This document shows positions 1 to 7,609 of a stretch of 10,454 bases of DNA, piece after piece. The stretch spans positions 2,149-12,602 of the forward strand of contig NSJX01000173.1 of NCBI GenBank assembly GCA_002286715.1. The letters are read 5' to 3'. A program made the position numbers and the translations under genes. The notes beneath the pieces are model-generated. The model was given only the letters and a program-made list of their open reading frames with translations. It was not told the DNA's origin and ran no database searches. This DNA comes from Dentipellis sp. KUC8613. Lineage: Eukaryota; Basidiomycota; Agaricomycetes; Russulales; Hericiaceae. Every line of letters starts with the position of its first letter. Position 1 is the stretch's first letter.

Positions 1-44
1 ACCGTGAGAAAAAGGAATGGTATGCCATTCCTTTTTCTCACGGT
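1..44. repeat. Perfect 20-bp inverted repeat (hairpin)
   Basis: The arm ACCGTGAGAAAAAGGAATGG (1-20) is followed by TATG (21-24) and the exact reverse complement of the arm (25-44). It could be the folded end or core of a miniature inverted-repeat element, or a transposon junction. Because it abuts the window edge, target-site duplications cannot be judged. A 20-bp stem with no mismatch implies a recent or maintained structure. An inverted assembly chimera is another possibility. Confidence 0.9.
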
Positions 45-960
45 CAAGGCTATTAGAGTAAACACAGCACAGAAAACAGCAAGTAGCGAGTACAATGAGA
101 GAATATTGTAAATTGGATTGGAATTATAACTTAACTTGTCTAAAAGTTAAGAACGTAAATGTAATCTGTGTTTGTTGTAGAGATGAGGTGACAACGGTCA
201 GTGATACTGCACTGAGTCGGGCATCCAGAAGCATGGAAAATGTGGAAGAGAAGGTGTAAAGAATATGGTGTAGAGGCTGTGCCATGATCCAGACAGAGGT
301 CTCACTAAGCAGGTGTGCTGAGGACCAAGATGGCCTCCAGGCCAAAGAGGCAGCATAGGCACCAGGCATAGTATGGTGCAAAGACTCATCTTGTGCAGAC
401 TAGTTCCCAATGACTGAGAAATCAAGATGGAAAATGCAGTGCATGCTATGCAGGCTGTACATGGCTATCCTATCTGTGTCTGCTGTATGCACTATGCTAT
501 TCAACCTGTACCTGCTTTGCATATGACTATCCAGAGATAAGAAATATAAGGAGTGTAGTTGATTCAATCATGGTGAAGAGGCATTTATTCTGTGCACTGG
601 TCCTGACTCTTATATATTCATGGTTGTGGAGGTGCTTGGAAAGGTCAACATCTCTGTGTGCACAAACCATGCCTCATTTAGTGGCCACAATATGCTGTGC
701 AGAGTCCCGATTGGTGTGTTGAGCATCATCAGGCACAGCAATGGACAGTGCCCAGGTGAATAGATATTTCTTATTGATGGCTCAGCTCAGATGTGCACTG
801 AGTTCTTTGCTGCAATGTTGGTCAGAGTTGGCAGATATTCAAGGACGCAGGTGATGGCACAAACAATATGAGCATGATTCAGGCTGCAGCCATCCATCAG
901 TCTTGAAAGGCCAGCTCACCTCAATAGAAGATACATGTCATGCAAGAGAAAGGCAGTCAT
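45..960. other. AT-moderate intergenic stretch, no convincing gene
   Basis: No + strand frame of note is present. On the minus strand, two overlapping frames (381-124, 85 codons; 425-198, 75 codons) lie in different phases. They show no recognisable domain, and the minus sequence merely has scattered hydrophobic stretches. A TATATAAG-like box occurs on the minus strand near 611-620. Together with the non-simple, moderately AT-rich texture, it would suit a decayed retroelement terminal repeat read leftwards. I see no TG...CA boundaries, primer-binding site or polypurine tract to support that. Best described as unassigned, possibly old transposon debris. Confidence 0.5.
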
Positions 961-967
961 GCACAGC

Positions 968-977
968 TATATATAAG
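968..977 (+). promoter_or_regulatory. TATA-like box upstream of leader A
   Basis: TATATATAAG lies about 60 bp before the start of the leader A homology (1028) and about 250 bp before the shared in-frame ATG at 1224. The leader B copy lacks an identical box at the matching distance, although its upstream 8221-8250 is AT-rich. A promoter role is an inference from motif and position only. Confidence 0.3.
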
Positions 978-1027
978 AACATTTAACTGGATGATACTTA
1001 AGACAAAGAACACACATGGATGAATCA

Positions 1028-1276
1028 GATCCTGCCGCATGCCGGCCCACTCCACCCTAGTGACGAGCCATGTGCGGGAAATGCCGAGAGTCTTTGTGGC
1101 TCTGGCGACTCACTCGACGTCAACATCGCCATATTCAATGCACTCGCACTCGTACTGCCGCCCGCACTCGCCTACGCACTCCTGCCACATGAAGACCCCG
1201 AAGAACTGCGCTTACAAGCCAAGATGAAGGCATGTAGGAGGAGTTTGAGGGGCAGAGCAACACGAGGTCGAGATAG
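1028..1276 (+). repeat. Leader repeat, copy A
   Basis: This segment is visibly homologous to 8262-8505. Both begin GATCCTGCC and share GCCGAGAGTC followed by GTGGCTCTGGCG. Both then have AATGCACTCGC, CAAGCC-AGATGAAGG-like sequence, and a purine-rich end running into AGGTA. The two copies are similar in length (249 and 244 bp) but diverged, with small indels that shift frame in the middle. The homology continues a little beyond the AGGTA into a T/C-rich stretch ending CTTGCCCC. Direct orientation, start-to-start distance about 7.2 kb. Confidence 0.8.
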
Positions 1277-1435
1277 GTACATTTTTTTTTCTTCTGCTTT
1301 TCTCTGGTCTCTGATGTCTTGCCCCACCCCACTCCTGTCGCCCGTGGCCCTCGCTCGAGCCCCCGCCACCTTCTCTCACATCGCCGCCGCCCCATGGGTG
1401 CTTTCACCCCCTCGCGCGCCCCAGCAACGACATAA
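1224..1435 (+). pseudogene. Gene-like unit A: short exon, candidate intron, broken low-complexity exon
   Basis: Tentative model. Exon 1 is 1224-1276, from an ATG conserved in frame with copy B, and encodes MK-C-RR and then ATRGRD. The candidate intron is 1277-1359 (83 nt): GTACAT donor, a T-rich start, a possible CTGAT branch motif at 1311-1315, and CTCGAG acceptor. Exon 2 starts at 1360 in phase 2 and meets TAA at 1433-1435, giving only 42 codons. The product has no recognisable domain. An unspliced frame runs 1020-1478 but lacks an ATG at its start. The early stop, compared with units B and D, suggests a decayed copy. Splicing is inferred from alignment with B and D rather than from a strong acceptor. 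It may equally be non-coding repeat sequence. Confidence 0.3.
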
Positions 1436-4190
1436 CCTCGCCATCCTGCTCGCCCACGTGCCGCTCTGCATGCCCTAGCAGGACGGTTCTTGTTGCCTCG
1501 CTCTCGCTCTCGGAGCCCTGCTCGCCCTCACATCGCCTCATGCGCATCCTCACCGCCTCGCACGTCCCCTGCGCCGTTGCCTCGCCCTGCCTGCCTCAGC
1601 AACGCCTCAGGACACACACCCTACGCCATCTCGCTTCCCCGTGCGCTGTCGCGTCGCGCTGAACGCCCACGCCCAGCCATGCACGCCCTCTCTGTGCCTC
1701 CGACACCATTGCGCTGCCCCACAACCGCCCTGTGCGCCGTCGCTGCGCCCCGCCTGCCTTAGCAACGGCACACGACGCGCGCCCCACGCCCTCTGAGCAC
1801 CTCCGGCGCCTTGTCCCGCCCCCGTTACCGCCGCCCGCATTGTTCATGCACCCTGCGCGCCTTAGCAACGGTGCACAACGCGCGTTCCATGCCCGCGGGC
1901 CGCCTTTTCGCGCTTGTACGCTGCCGTTTAGCGCTGCCGTCCCCGCGGTCCCCCGTCCCGCAACTCCACTGCCCTGTCCCGCGCCCATAACCGCCCCCCG
2001 TGCCGTCGCTGAGCCCCGCCCGCCCTAGCAACGGCGCACAACGCTCATTTCACGCCTGCGCACGGCAAATTTGCGCCCGCACGCCACTGCTTGACGCCTG
2101 CACGCCGCCACTCCGTCCTCTCTCGCACTGCCACCGCCCTCGCATGGCCCCGCACCCCCCTTCTCCACGCCGCCGTTTTACGCCCGTCGGCCACCACTGT
2201 ACTGCTCACGCCAGGTCACGTCGCCGTCGCGCAGTTGTCACGCCAGTTCACGCCGTCTCGCCCTCTGCGCCGTCGTCGCGCCCTCTGCGCTGTCGTTGTG
2301 CCCCTGTGCCCCCCTTGTGCCGTCTCTGCCCCCTTCGTGCCGTCTCGCGGCATCTCGCACCCCTTCGCGCCCCTCTACACTGCCCTTGCGCCGCCCTTGC
2401 GCCTTCTCACCCCTCGCACCCGCGCGCCATCTCGCACCCCTTCGTGCTGCCCTCGCGCCCCTTCGCGCCACTGGTGCGCCCCTCATCGCGCCACTGGTGC
2501 GCCCTTGTTGTGCTGCCCTCATGCCCTCGTTGTGACGCCCTCGTGCCCTCATCATGCCGCCCTTGCGCCCTTGTCGCGCCGCCCTCGTGCCCCTTGTCGC
2601 GCCGTCGTCGCGACCCGTCATTGCTCCACCTCGCACTCCGCCGTTGTGCCCCTCTGCGCCGCCGTTGTGCCCCTCTGCACCGTTTTGTGCGCTGCACACC
2701 GCTGTCGCGCCGTCTTCATCCTGCCCATCTCACGCCCTTGTCGTGCCCGTCTCATGCCCTCGTTGCGGCCCGTCGCGTGTCTGTCTCGTGGCCGTCGCGC
2801 CGATCTCGCGCGGACCTCACGTCCTCGTCGCGTCCCTCGCGCATCCGTAGCGCAGTCCTCGGCACCGTCGTCGTAGCCCTTGCGCCCTCTCGCACCAGCA
2901 CGGCGGTTTCGTGCCCTCGCGCCGCCATTTCACGCACTCAAGCCCGTGCTTGCCTCTCGCACGTCCCCACGCTCTCACTTGCCCCCCACAATGCCATGTC
3001 AAGCATGCACACCGTCTTGTAGCCTATGGCCGCGTCCCGCCCACACGCCCCTTCGCGCTGCCACCACATGCCCCACCGACGCCGTCTCCACCGTCTCCGC
3101 CGACTCGCACCACAGCAGGCGCCTTCTCATGGCCCGTGGCCGTGCACCCCCTTCACGCCCTCGCTCGCCGCCACCCACCCTCGCCGCCATCATGCGCCTC
3201 AATTGCGCTGTGCGCCCTCGCTGCATCTCATACACCACGTCGCATCTTCGCGCACCCTCACACGCCCGCACGCCCTCGCACGCCCCCGCACTGCCCCCCA
3301 TATCGAGTGTGCGCGCCACCCTCGCGCACCCTTGCGCGCCACCAATGTCATCGCACACCCCAGCTAGACCCGCAACGTCGCTACATGCCCCGCCGACACT
3401 CTCCACCGTCTCGCTCCGGAGCGATGCCGTCTCGCTCCATAGCGACGCCATCTCGCGTGCCAGGGACGTCGGTGAGGCATGCACAGACTCTCTCTTCCCG
3501 TGTCGTGCTCCACCTGTGCCGCCATGCGCCCTAGGAACGCCCTCTTTCCATTGCGCGCCCCACGGCCGTCTTCATGCTACCGTCCCCGCCCGCGCCCTCG
3601 CGTGCTGCCCCCGCGCCGCGCTCGCCCATAGCCCAGTGGCACCGCAGCGCCCTCTCGCTACGCACCCTTGCGCTGCCGCCACGCGCTCTCGCACTGCCCC
3701 GCCCTGTCACTCGCCCTCACCCGCCCTCGCGCTGCCGCAAGGGGCCGTTGTCTGGCGCCGCAGCCACGTGCCCACGCTGCCGTCACGTCATTTCCCTTCG
3801 CACGCGCGCCACGCCCGCACACATCACCCTCATGCGCCCCAACAGCGCCATTTCGTGGTCTGTTGCGCCGCGCTGCCCTCGTGCACCCTTGCGCGCCCTC
3901 GGTCGCTGCTCTCCCACGCGCCAGTGCCCGTCTTCACGCTGTCGTCACGCATCGCGCCAGGCGTCGTCGTCTTTGCGCCGCGCTGTGCCGTCTTTGGGCT
4001 CTGCCGCCGCGCGCCGTCTTTGGGCCGCGCCGTCTCGTGCCGCCTCGCCATCACACTGCGGTCACGCGCCCGCTCTCGCTGCCACGCCATCGCCCCGCCA
4101 TCAATCCCTTCGCCGCATTGCAACCCTCGCACCGCCGTCACGTGCCATCACGCGCCATTCTCGCTGCTGCCATCTCAAGGTCGACTTTCC
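1360..4190 (+). repeat. 2.8-kb CpG-rich, C-biased degenerate simple-sequence block
   Basis: The + strand is built almost entirely from variants of GCC, CGC, CTC, GTC and CAC, such as CCCTCGCGCC and CGCCGTCGTCGC. It has very little A and clear excess of C over G. The texture is that of a diverged minisatellite with a wandering period of about 9-13 nt; locally tidier runs occur at 2260-2620. CpG is abundant. Because A is rare, all frames stay open for long stretches (for example 2000-3022 and 2880-4280 on +), and the translations are shifting Pro/Ser/Arg/Ala/Cys/His mixtures with no domain. I treat these as by-products rather than genes. The block ends gradually near 4190 where AT content rises. 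Confidence 0.85.
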
Positions 4191-4531
4191 GCCATTTGCC
4201 AGGCTCAATGTTGTCTTGCTGTTGGTATGTTTCTAGGTCTGATGTTCTATGAGCTGACAATCTCCTGTTACGATTCCTGATAAGTAATCGTTTATTATAT
4301 GCACATCTACAGCCAAAAAAACACGCGCGCGTCAGATGAAAGGACACATGGACCAAAAGTTAAGCGTGATGAAAAGCAGTGCCACCCCATTTCCAGCTTT
4401 TCCCATAAGGCCCCAAGTTCGATTCTCCAGCATGCCACCTGTTTAACTTGATGCTCCTGAGTTATTATGAAGCTCTTAAGCCTGGACATTGATGTTTTGT
4501 ACAATATGTGGTGACAGTCAACATTTCTTGC
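4191..4531. other. AT-richer unique stretch after the C-rich block
   Basis: No gene is recognised here. A GTATGT donor-like site lies at 4225-4230 and a GCTGAC motif near 4252, but no fitting acceptor is convincing. A tRNA B-box-like AGTTCGATTCT lies at 4416-4426 with a weak A-box-like GTTAAGCGTGATG about 55 bp upstream. The supposed T-stem pairs poorly, so a functional tRNA is excluded. A decayed tRNA-derived SINE head is conceivable. Confidence 0.4.
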
Positions 4532-4886
4532 TGCCCTTGGCCAAGGACAGAAGGCAACCACAGAATATATTGACAGCAAAATCACTTGTCATTTGACCTG
4601 GCCTGAGACTTTTACCTTGCAAATGTTGAAGAGACCAAGTGCTTGTTGTCTTTGGCCAAGGACCACAGGCCATGAGGTAAGGGAATGAGGATTGTTTGTC
4701 CTTGACCCAGGAGGGATGGTGAAGGCACATGAGATTTATAAAATTCCAAAAGGCCTGTCCTTGGCCAAGGACACCACTGAAGATGAGGAGCATGAGTGAA
4801 AGGGCTTGTCCTTGGCCAAGGACGACCTGCAGTGATTTGTCATTTTGTATGAAAACAACACTCACCTCTGTCCTTGGCCAAGGACA
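4532..4886. repeat. Array of an 18-bp palindrome, TGTCCTTGGCCAAGGACA
   Basis: Six copies are visible: 4532-4549 (one mismatch), 4647-4664 (two), 4697-4714 (about four), 4756-4773 (perfect), 4807-4824 (one mismatch, 16-bp core perfect) and 4869-4886 (perfect). Start-to-start distances are 115, 50, 59, 51 and 62 bp, so spacing is near 50-60 bp with one apparent missing copy. The sequence between copies is not obviously repeated. A half site (AGCCAAGGGCCC) follows near 4924. Overlapping frames translate as recurring LGQGQ (minus) or CPWPRT (plus), which simply reflects the palindrome. Possible roles are dimer-binding sites or insertion footprints of a small mobile palindrome; neither can be decided here. 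Confidence 0.85.
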
Positions 4887-4946
4887 AGACCTAAGCTACA
4901 TCCGAAAAAATTTCAATTTTTATAGCCAAGGGCCCAATTATTCAGA

Positions 4947-5149
4947 CTATGGTAGCTATGAATTGAGATGGTCAACTATGGAGGGTTCCATAGTGACCAT
5001 AGCACCCATAGATAGCTATGTTATTCCGTAGGTTTCAGTCAAGTATCCATAGTACATATAGCCATACATATTTAATAGTCTATGCTATGGTGTCTATATG
5101 AACACCATAATCATGACCACAAAATTTTGTAATTTACGGGTCACCATAG
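4947..5149. mobile_element. CATAG/CTATG inverted-repeat cluster, possible MITE remnant
   Basis: The ends carry CTATGGT (4947-4953) and its complement ACCATAG (5143-5149). Inside are a hairpin ACTATGGA-GGGT-TCCATAGT (4975-4994, extended by GGTC/GACC with a one-base bulge), a hairpin TATGGTGT-N8-ACACCATA (5086-5109), and a perfect 12-bp palindrome ACAAAATTTTGT (5119-5130). The CCATAG/CTATGG word recurs many times in both orientations. The length (about 203 bp), AT-richness and self-complementarity fit a non-autonomous terminal-inverted-repeat element. The terminal repeat is only 7 bp and no target-site duplication is evident. Confidence 0.4.
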
Positions 5150-5192
5150 ATGTTGAGGCACAGAACAAGCAAAAAGAAGGCTGATAATGTTA

Positions 5193-5206
5193 CAATAGTA
5201 CTATTG
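5193..5206. repeat. 14-bp perfect palindrome
   Basis: CAATAGTACTATTG sits in AT-rich DNA about 35 bp before the G-rich block begins. No function can be assigned. Confidence 0.7.
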
Positions 5207-5239
5207 CATGGATATTGATATACAGATGAGACCAGCACA

Positions 5240-5560
5240 ATGACGCGGAGGCACAACGGACGCGCGATGGGCACGACGGGCACCAAGGCAGCAAGAGAGG
5301 CGAGACGAGGGGGCAACAGTAGACGGCATCAAGAGCGCGACAGGCATGCGATGGGCCGAGAGAGGTGCGACGGCGGCATGGACGGTGCAACGGAGGCGCG
5401 AATGGCACGAAGGCGGTGACAGCGTGATGGTGACGGCATGACGGGTGCGAAGGCGGTGGCGCGATGGGCGCCATGGCGGCGACGCGATGGGTGCAACAGC
5501 GGCGAGGAGGGGGTGCAAGCGGCGCGAGAAGAGCGCAACGGGGGGCAAGAGGAGCACGAC
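5240..5560 (-). repeat. G-biased simple-sequence block (inverted relative to 1360-4190)
   Basis: The + strand consists of GGCGACG, GGGCGCGA and GGGCACGA-like words, which are the complement of the words in the C-rich blocks. The minus strand is therefore the C-rich one. It is CpG-rich, and minus-strand frames (for example 5822-5190 and 5557-5201) stay open through lack of stops and give Ala/Pro/Arg/Ser/His mixtures. It starts rather abruptly at about 5240 after AT-rich sequence. Confidence 0.8.
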
Positions 5561-5965
5561 TGGGCGCGACGGGCGATGCGAGGGGCACGAGAACGTCTGC
5601 GCCAGCTACAGCCTCCGACTTGTAGAAGGGAGGGTACATCGGCAGAATGCGAGATCTAAAGGTACGTCTCGCACACTCGCTCTCCCCCCGTCGTCCCTGG
5701 GCACGCATTCTCATGCGTTTGCGTTTGTCCCGCTCCCGCTCCCTCTCCCCGGTGCTATTCTCTCGCCGATGCCTCCCATCAGCACCGCTCTCGTGCCAAT
5801 GTCGCCTTGCGCGCCAACGCATCCACGCTCATTCTCGCTCGGCACGCCCCCACTCTCGACGTACGTAGCCTCCGCCACTTCGCGGTCATCGTGCGACATC
5901 ATTGCGCATCTCGACTACGCTGCCATCGTGTGCCGCCGACATGCACCACCATCGTGTGCCGAGCA
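5561..5965 (+). other. Mixed insert between two G-rich blocks, with an AAAG|GTACGT donor-like site
   Basis: Around 5590-5661 lies non-simple sequence ending CGAGATCTAAAG, followed by GTACGT at 5662. From 5664 to about 5965 the + strand is C-rich, opposite to both flanks. The arrangement of purine-rich end, donor-like site and C-rich tract resembles leaders A and B, but the similarity is much weaker and the reading-frame phase does not match. The minus strand has a 63-codon frame (5902-5711) with a more acidic composition than its surroundings (HDDREVAE near its start) and no recognisable domain. It could be a rearranged, partial leader unit. Confidence 0.35.
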
Positions 5966-6108
5966 AGTTCGGCGTGACAAAGGGGCGACGGGGGCGTGAA
6001 TAGGGCATGAGGGGCATGAGAACGGCGTGACGGCGACGACGGGGCAACAACGGGGCGACGACGGGCGACAATGGGGCGACGGTGACGGGCGGGACAGGTG
6101 ACGCGACG

Positions 6109-6142
6109 GCGCGAGGGACACACAGGCGCGAGGGACACACAG
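6109..6142. repeat. Exact 17-bp tandem duplication
   Basis: GCGCGAGGGACACACAG is present at 6109-6125 and again at 6126-6142 without change, pointing to recent slippage inside otherwise diverged sequence. Confidence 0.9.
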
Positions 6143-6393
6143 GCGGGATGGGCGCACGGGCGCCAGCGGGACGACGACGGGCGTGAGCGGGATGACAATG
6201 GGCAGGACGGGCGACGCGACGGCGTGAGGGACACATGTGCAGGATGGGCGCACGGGCGTGAGCAGGACGATGACAGGCGCGATGGGGTGACACGGGTACG
6301 AGGGGGCGACACGGGCGCGAGCGGGACGATGACGGGCGGGACGGGCGACGCGACGGTGCGAGGGACATGCGGGCGAACCGGGCGTATCGCACG

Positions 6394-7277
6394 TCACTGT
6401 GGCACCATTGTATGCCACTGTCGTGTGTCACCATCGTGCTCCTGTATCAGCGGGCGAGATGGGCACGATGGTGCGATGAGGGCATGACAGAGACGGGCAA
6501 GGTAAGCGCGAAGAGGGCAAAACGAGCGCGACGGCGCAACAGAACGACGGCGCGATGACGTGGCAACACGACGGCGCCCACGCGCGACGGAGGTGCGAGG
6601 GCGTGACAGAGGTGCGAGGGCGCGAGACACACCAGACGGGGGGCGAGAAAGGCGCGATGAGACGCGAGAGGGGCGCGAGCACGAGCAGTGTGACGGCGCG
6701 AGGAGGGCACGCAAATGGCAGGCACAGAGCGCGATGCGTGTGGGGGCGTATGTGCAGAGCACGAGGGCGACGGAAATGGGGGGATGAGGGCGACGGGAAC
6801 GGGGGGACGAGGGCGACGGGAACGGGGGGGCGGGAGCGGCAGTTGGGGTATGGACAGCGCAGAGCGCGACAACGCCGGCCAGAGCGTGTAGAGGCGCGGC
6901 AGTGAGTAAACGCGACCACGATGATCGCGGGCTAGAGGAAAGAAGACAAGTTAGTGGCTGGGAGCTCTGCGACACGCCGAATGTGTTGCAGAAACGGCGT
7001 ACCTGCGCTGGCCCCTGCTGCTCAGTCCCCTGTCGTCTCCATGGCGATAGTGTCGTCCGTGTAGCTGGACACAGGTGGGTCGAGATGCGTGCTTGCATGT
7101 TTGCGCGTTGCGAGCGAGTGGGTGAGAGGGAGAGGGAGAGGGAGGAAGGGAGGGAGGAGGAGAGAAAGGGTCGATGAGGCGGGTGAGATGGAGGGACGAG
7201 GGCAGCGAGTCGGAGTCACGTCTGCAAAGACGCCGGAAGTTGCCGAAGACATACGCTTCCTCTTCGAAAGGTGACAT
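6394..7277 (-). CDS. Gene-like unit D: two-exon hypothetical protein with low-complexity C-terminal part
   Basis: Model: ATG at 7277; exon 1 7277-7003; intron 7002-6932; exon 2 6931-6394, stop TGA at 6394-6396; 270 aa. The frame is kept across the splice (phase 2). Residues 1-25 are mixed and acidic (MSPFEEEAYVF and so on). About 35-52 is Pro/Ser-rich, encoded by the polypurine tract. Residues 80-92 end in SSRGQR-S, matching RGRD-S and RGRN-S at the equivalent splice in units A and B. Beyond about residue 110 the protein is a Pro/Ser/Arg/Ala/Cys/His mixture encoded by the G-biased block. No domain, signal peptide or convincing membrane segment is recognised. An alternative exon 1 frame (7309-7022) ends SSYTDDTIAMETTGD before the donor, so the coding frame is not certain. 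The intron is better supported than the protein. Confidence 0.35.
6763..6831. repeat. Three copies of a 23-bp tandem unit
   Basis: The unit GAGGGCGACGGRAAYGGGG with a trailing GGAY occurs at 6763-6785, 6786-6808 and 6809-6831. Only a few substitutions separate the copies. Confidence 0.85.
6932..7002 (-). other. 71-nt spliceosomal intron candidate
   Basis: Read on the minus strand: donor CAG|GTACGC at 7002, branch-site motif CTAAC at 6954-6950, pyrimidine-rich TCTTCTTTCCTCTAG up to 6932, then exon CCCGCG. Length, branch-to-acceptor distance of about 18 nt and motif order are typical of fungal introns. This is the best single piece of evidence for a transcribed gene in the window, and for its direction. 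Confidence 0.7.
7124..7170. repeat. 47-nt uninterrupted polypurine tract
   Basis: Only G and A occur on the + strand from 7124 to 7170, in GAGGGA/GGAGG words. On the minus strand it lies in exon 1 of unit D and encodes Pro/Ser repeats (PPSLPPSPSPS). Such tracts can form triplex DNA under torsional stress (established for mirror-like purine tracts). Here that is only a possibility. Confidence 0.9.
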
Positions 7278-7576
7278 TTACCAGTGCAATAAAAACGATA
7301 AGATATCAATTAAAATCGTCAGAGTAGAATATAGCTATCTTCATACGTCGTTCAATTTTTGAAGCCATAGAGCTACTCTACGTTTCTAAATCGGCATGTT
7401 TGCGCGTCGATTTCTGTCAGTCTCGGTCTGCGATACTCGGACGGCGCCCTTCCACGCATTTCAAGTCTAGAGACATCTGTCCTCCTCGGGTTCGTATTAA
7501 ATTTCGAACATACCATTCTTGAAGTTATCTACAGATACAGGAATATTTTCATAATTACTGTACTATCACTTCGGCT
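7278..7576. other. AT-rich intergenic stretch
   Basis: No gene is seen. On the minus strand, AT-rich sequence with a TATATT motif near 7330-7336 lies about 55 bp before the ATG of unit D and could hold its promoter. The rest (7380-7570) has ordinary mixed composition with no repeats noticed. Confidence 0.5.
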
Positions 7577-7594
7577 GATCCTTGGGCAAGGACA
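7577..7594. repeat. Isolated copy of the 18-bp palindrome family
   Basis: GATCCTTGGGCAAGGACA differs at three positions from the consensus TGTCCTTGGCCAAGGACA of the 4532-4886 array. It stands alone, 16 bp upstream of the CACGTG palindrome. Confidence 0.7.
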
Positions 7595-7609
7595 AGCCTC
7601 GAAGGGCAC

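Larger units (their letters stand above)
5966..6900 (-). repeat. G-biased simple-sequence block with local tandem repeats
   Basis: The + strand is rich in GGGCGACG, GGCGCGAGGG and GGGATGGGCG words. Recognisable order within it: GACGCGACGGYGYGAGGG recurs at 6100, 6213 and 6347, with similar surroundings, implying a higher-order unit of about 113-134 bp. A 17-bp unit is duplicated exactly at 6109-6142. A 23-bp unit occurs three times at 6763-6831. On the minus strand this block forms most of exon 2 of unit D. Confidence 0.8.

Noticed and set aside
124..425. Two overlapping minus-strand frames of 85 and 75 codons
   Set aside because: They lie in different phases with no shared support and no recognisable motif, so a gene cannot be claimed. 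A decayed transposon origin is possible but unproven.
570..1020. LTR of a retrotransposon
   Set aside because: TATA-like boxes occur on both strands, but no TG...CA ends, target-site duplication, primer-binding site or paired LTR is visible within the window.
2238..2699. Minus-strand Gly/Arg/Ala-rich frame resembling an RGG or collagen-like protein
   Set aside because: It is the complement of the C-rich words. Glycine and arginine codons arise automatically from GGC/CGC complements, and no regular Gly-X-Y register is kept.
2000..3022. 340-codon + strand open frame in the C-rich block
   Set aside because: All frames are open for long stretches because A, and hence stop codons, are rare. The translation is a drifting Pro/Ser/Arg/Ala/Cys/His mixture with no domain, and overlapping frames (for example 2091-2876) look equally protein-like.
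2880..4280. 466-codon + strand open frame, the longest in the window
   Set aside because: Same reason. It begins and ends without regard to the texture of the block, and only its last 20-30 codons leave the low-complexity zone. Length alone is not evidence here.
4416..4426. Functional tRNA gene
   Set aside because: Only two of five T-stem pairs form and no acceptor stem or anticodon arm can be drawn.
4532..4886. CRISPR array
   Set aside because: The repeated unit is only 18 bp, spacing is irregular (50-115 bp), copies are unequally decayed, there are no cas genes, and the context is eukaryotic.
4518..5031. Frames with recurring LGQGQ or CPWPRT peptides, seeming like a repeat protein
   Set aside because: The peptides are just translations of the TGTCCTTGGCCAAGGACA palindrome. 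Peptides between copies are unrelated and the spacing does not preserve one frame.
5886..6434. Minus-strand 182-codon Pro/Ser/Arg frame in the G-rich block
   Set aside because: It lies in simple sequence, three overlapping frames are open at once, and it is not linked to a splice junction, unlike unit D.
7231..7263. 33-nt intron with GTATGT and TTTGCAG on the minus strand
   Set aside because: It is too short for a spliceosomal intron and has no branch-site motif.
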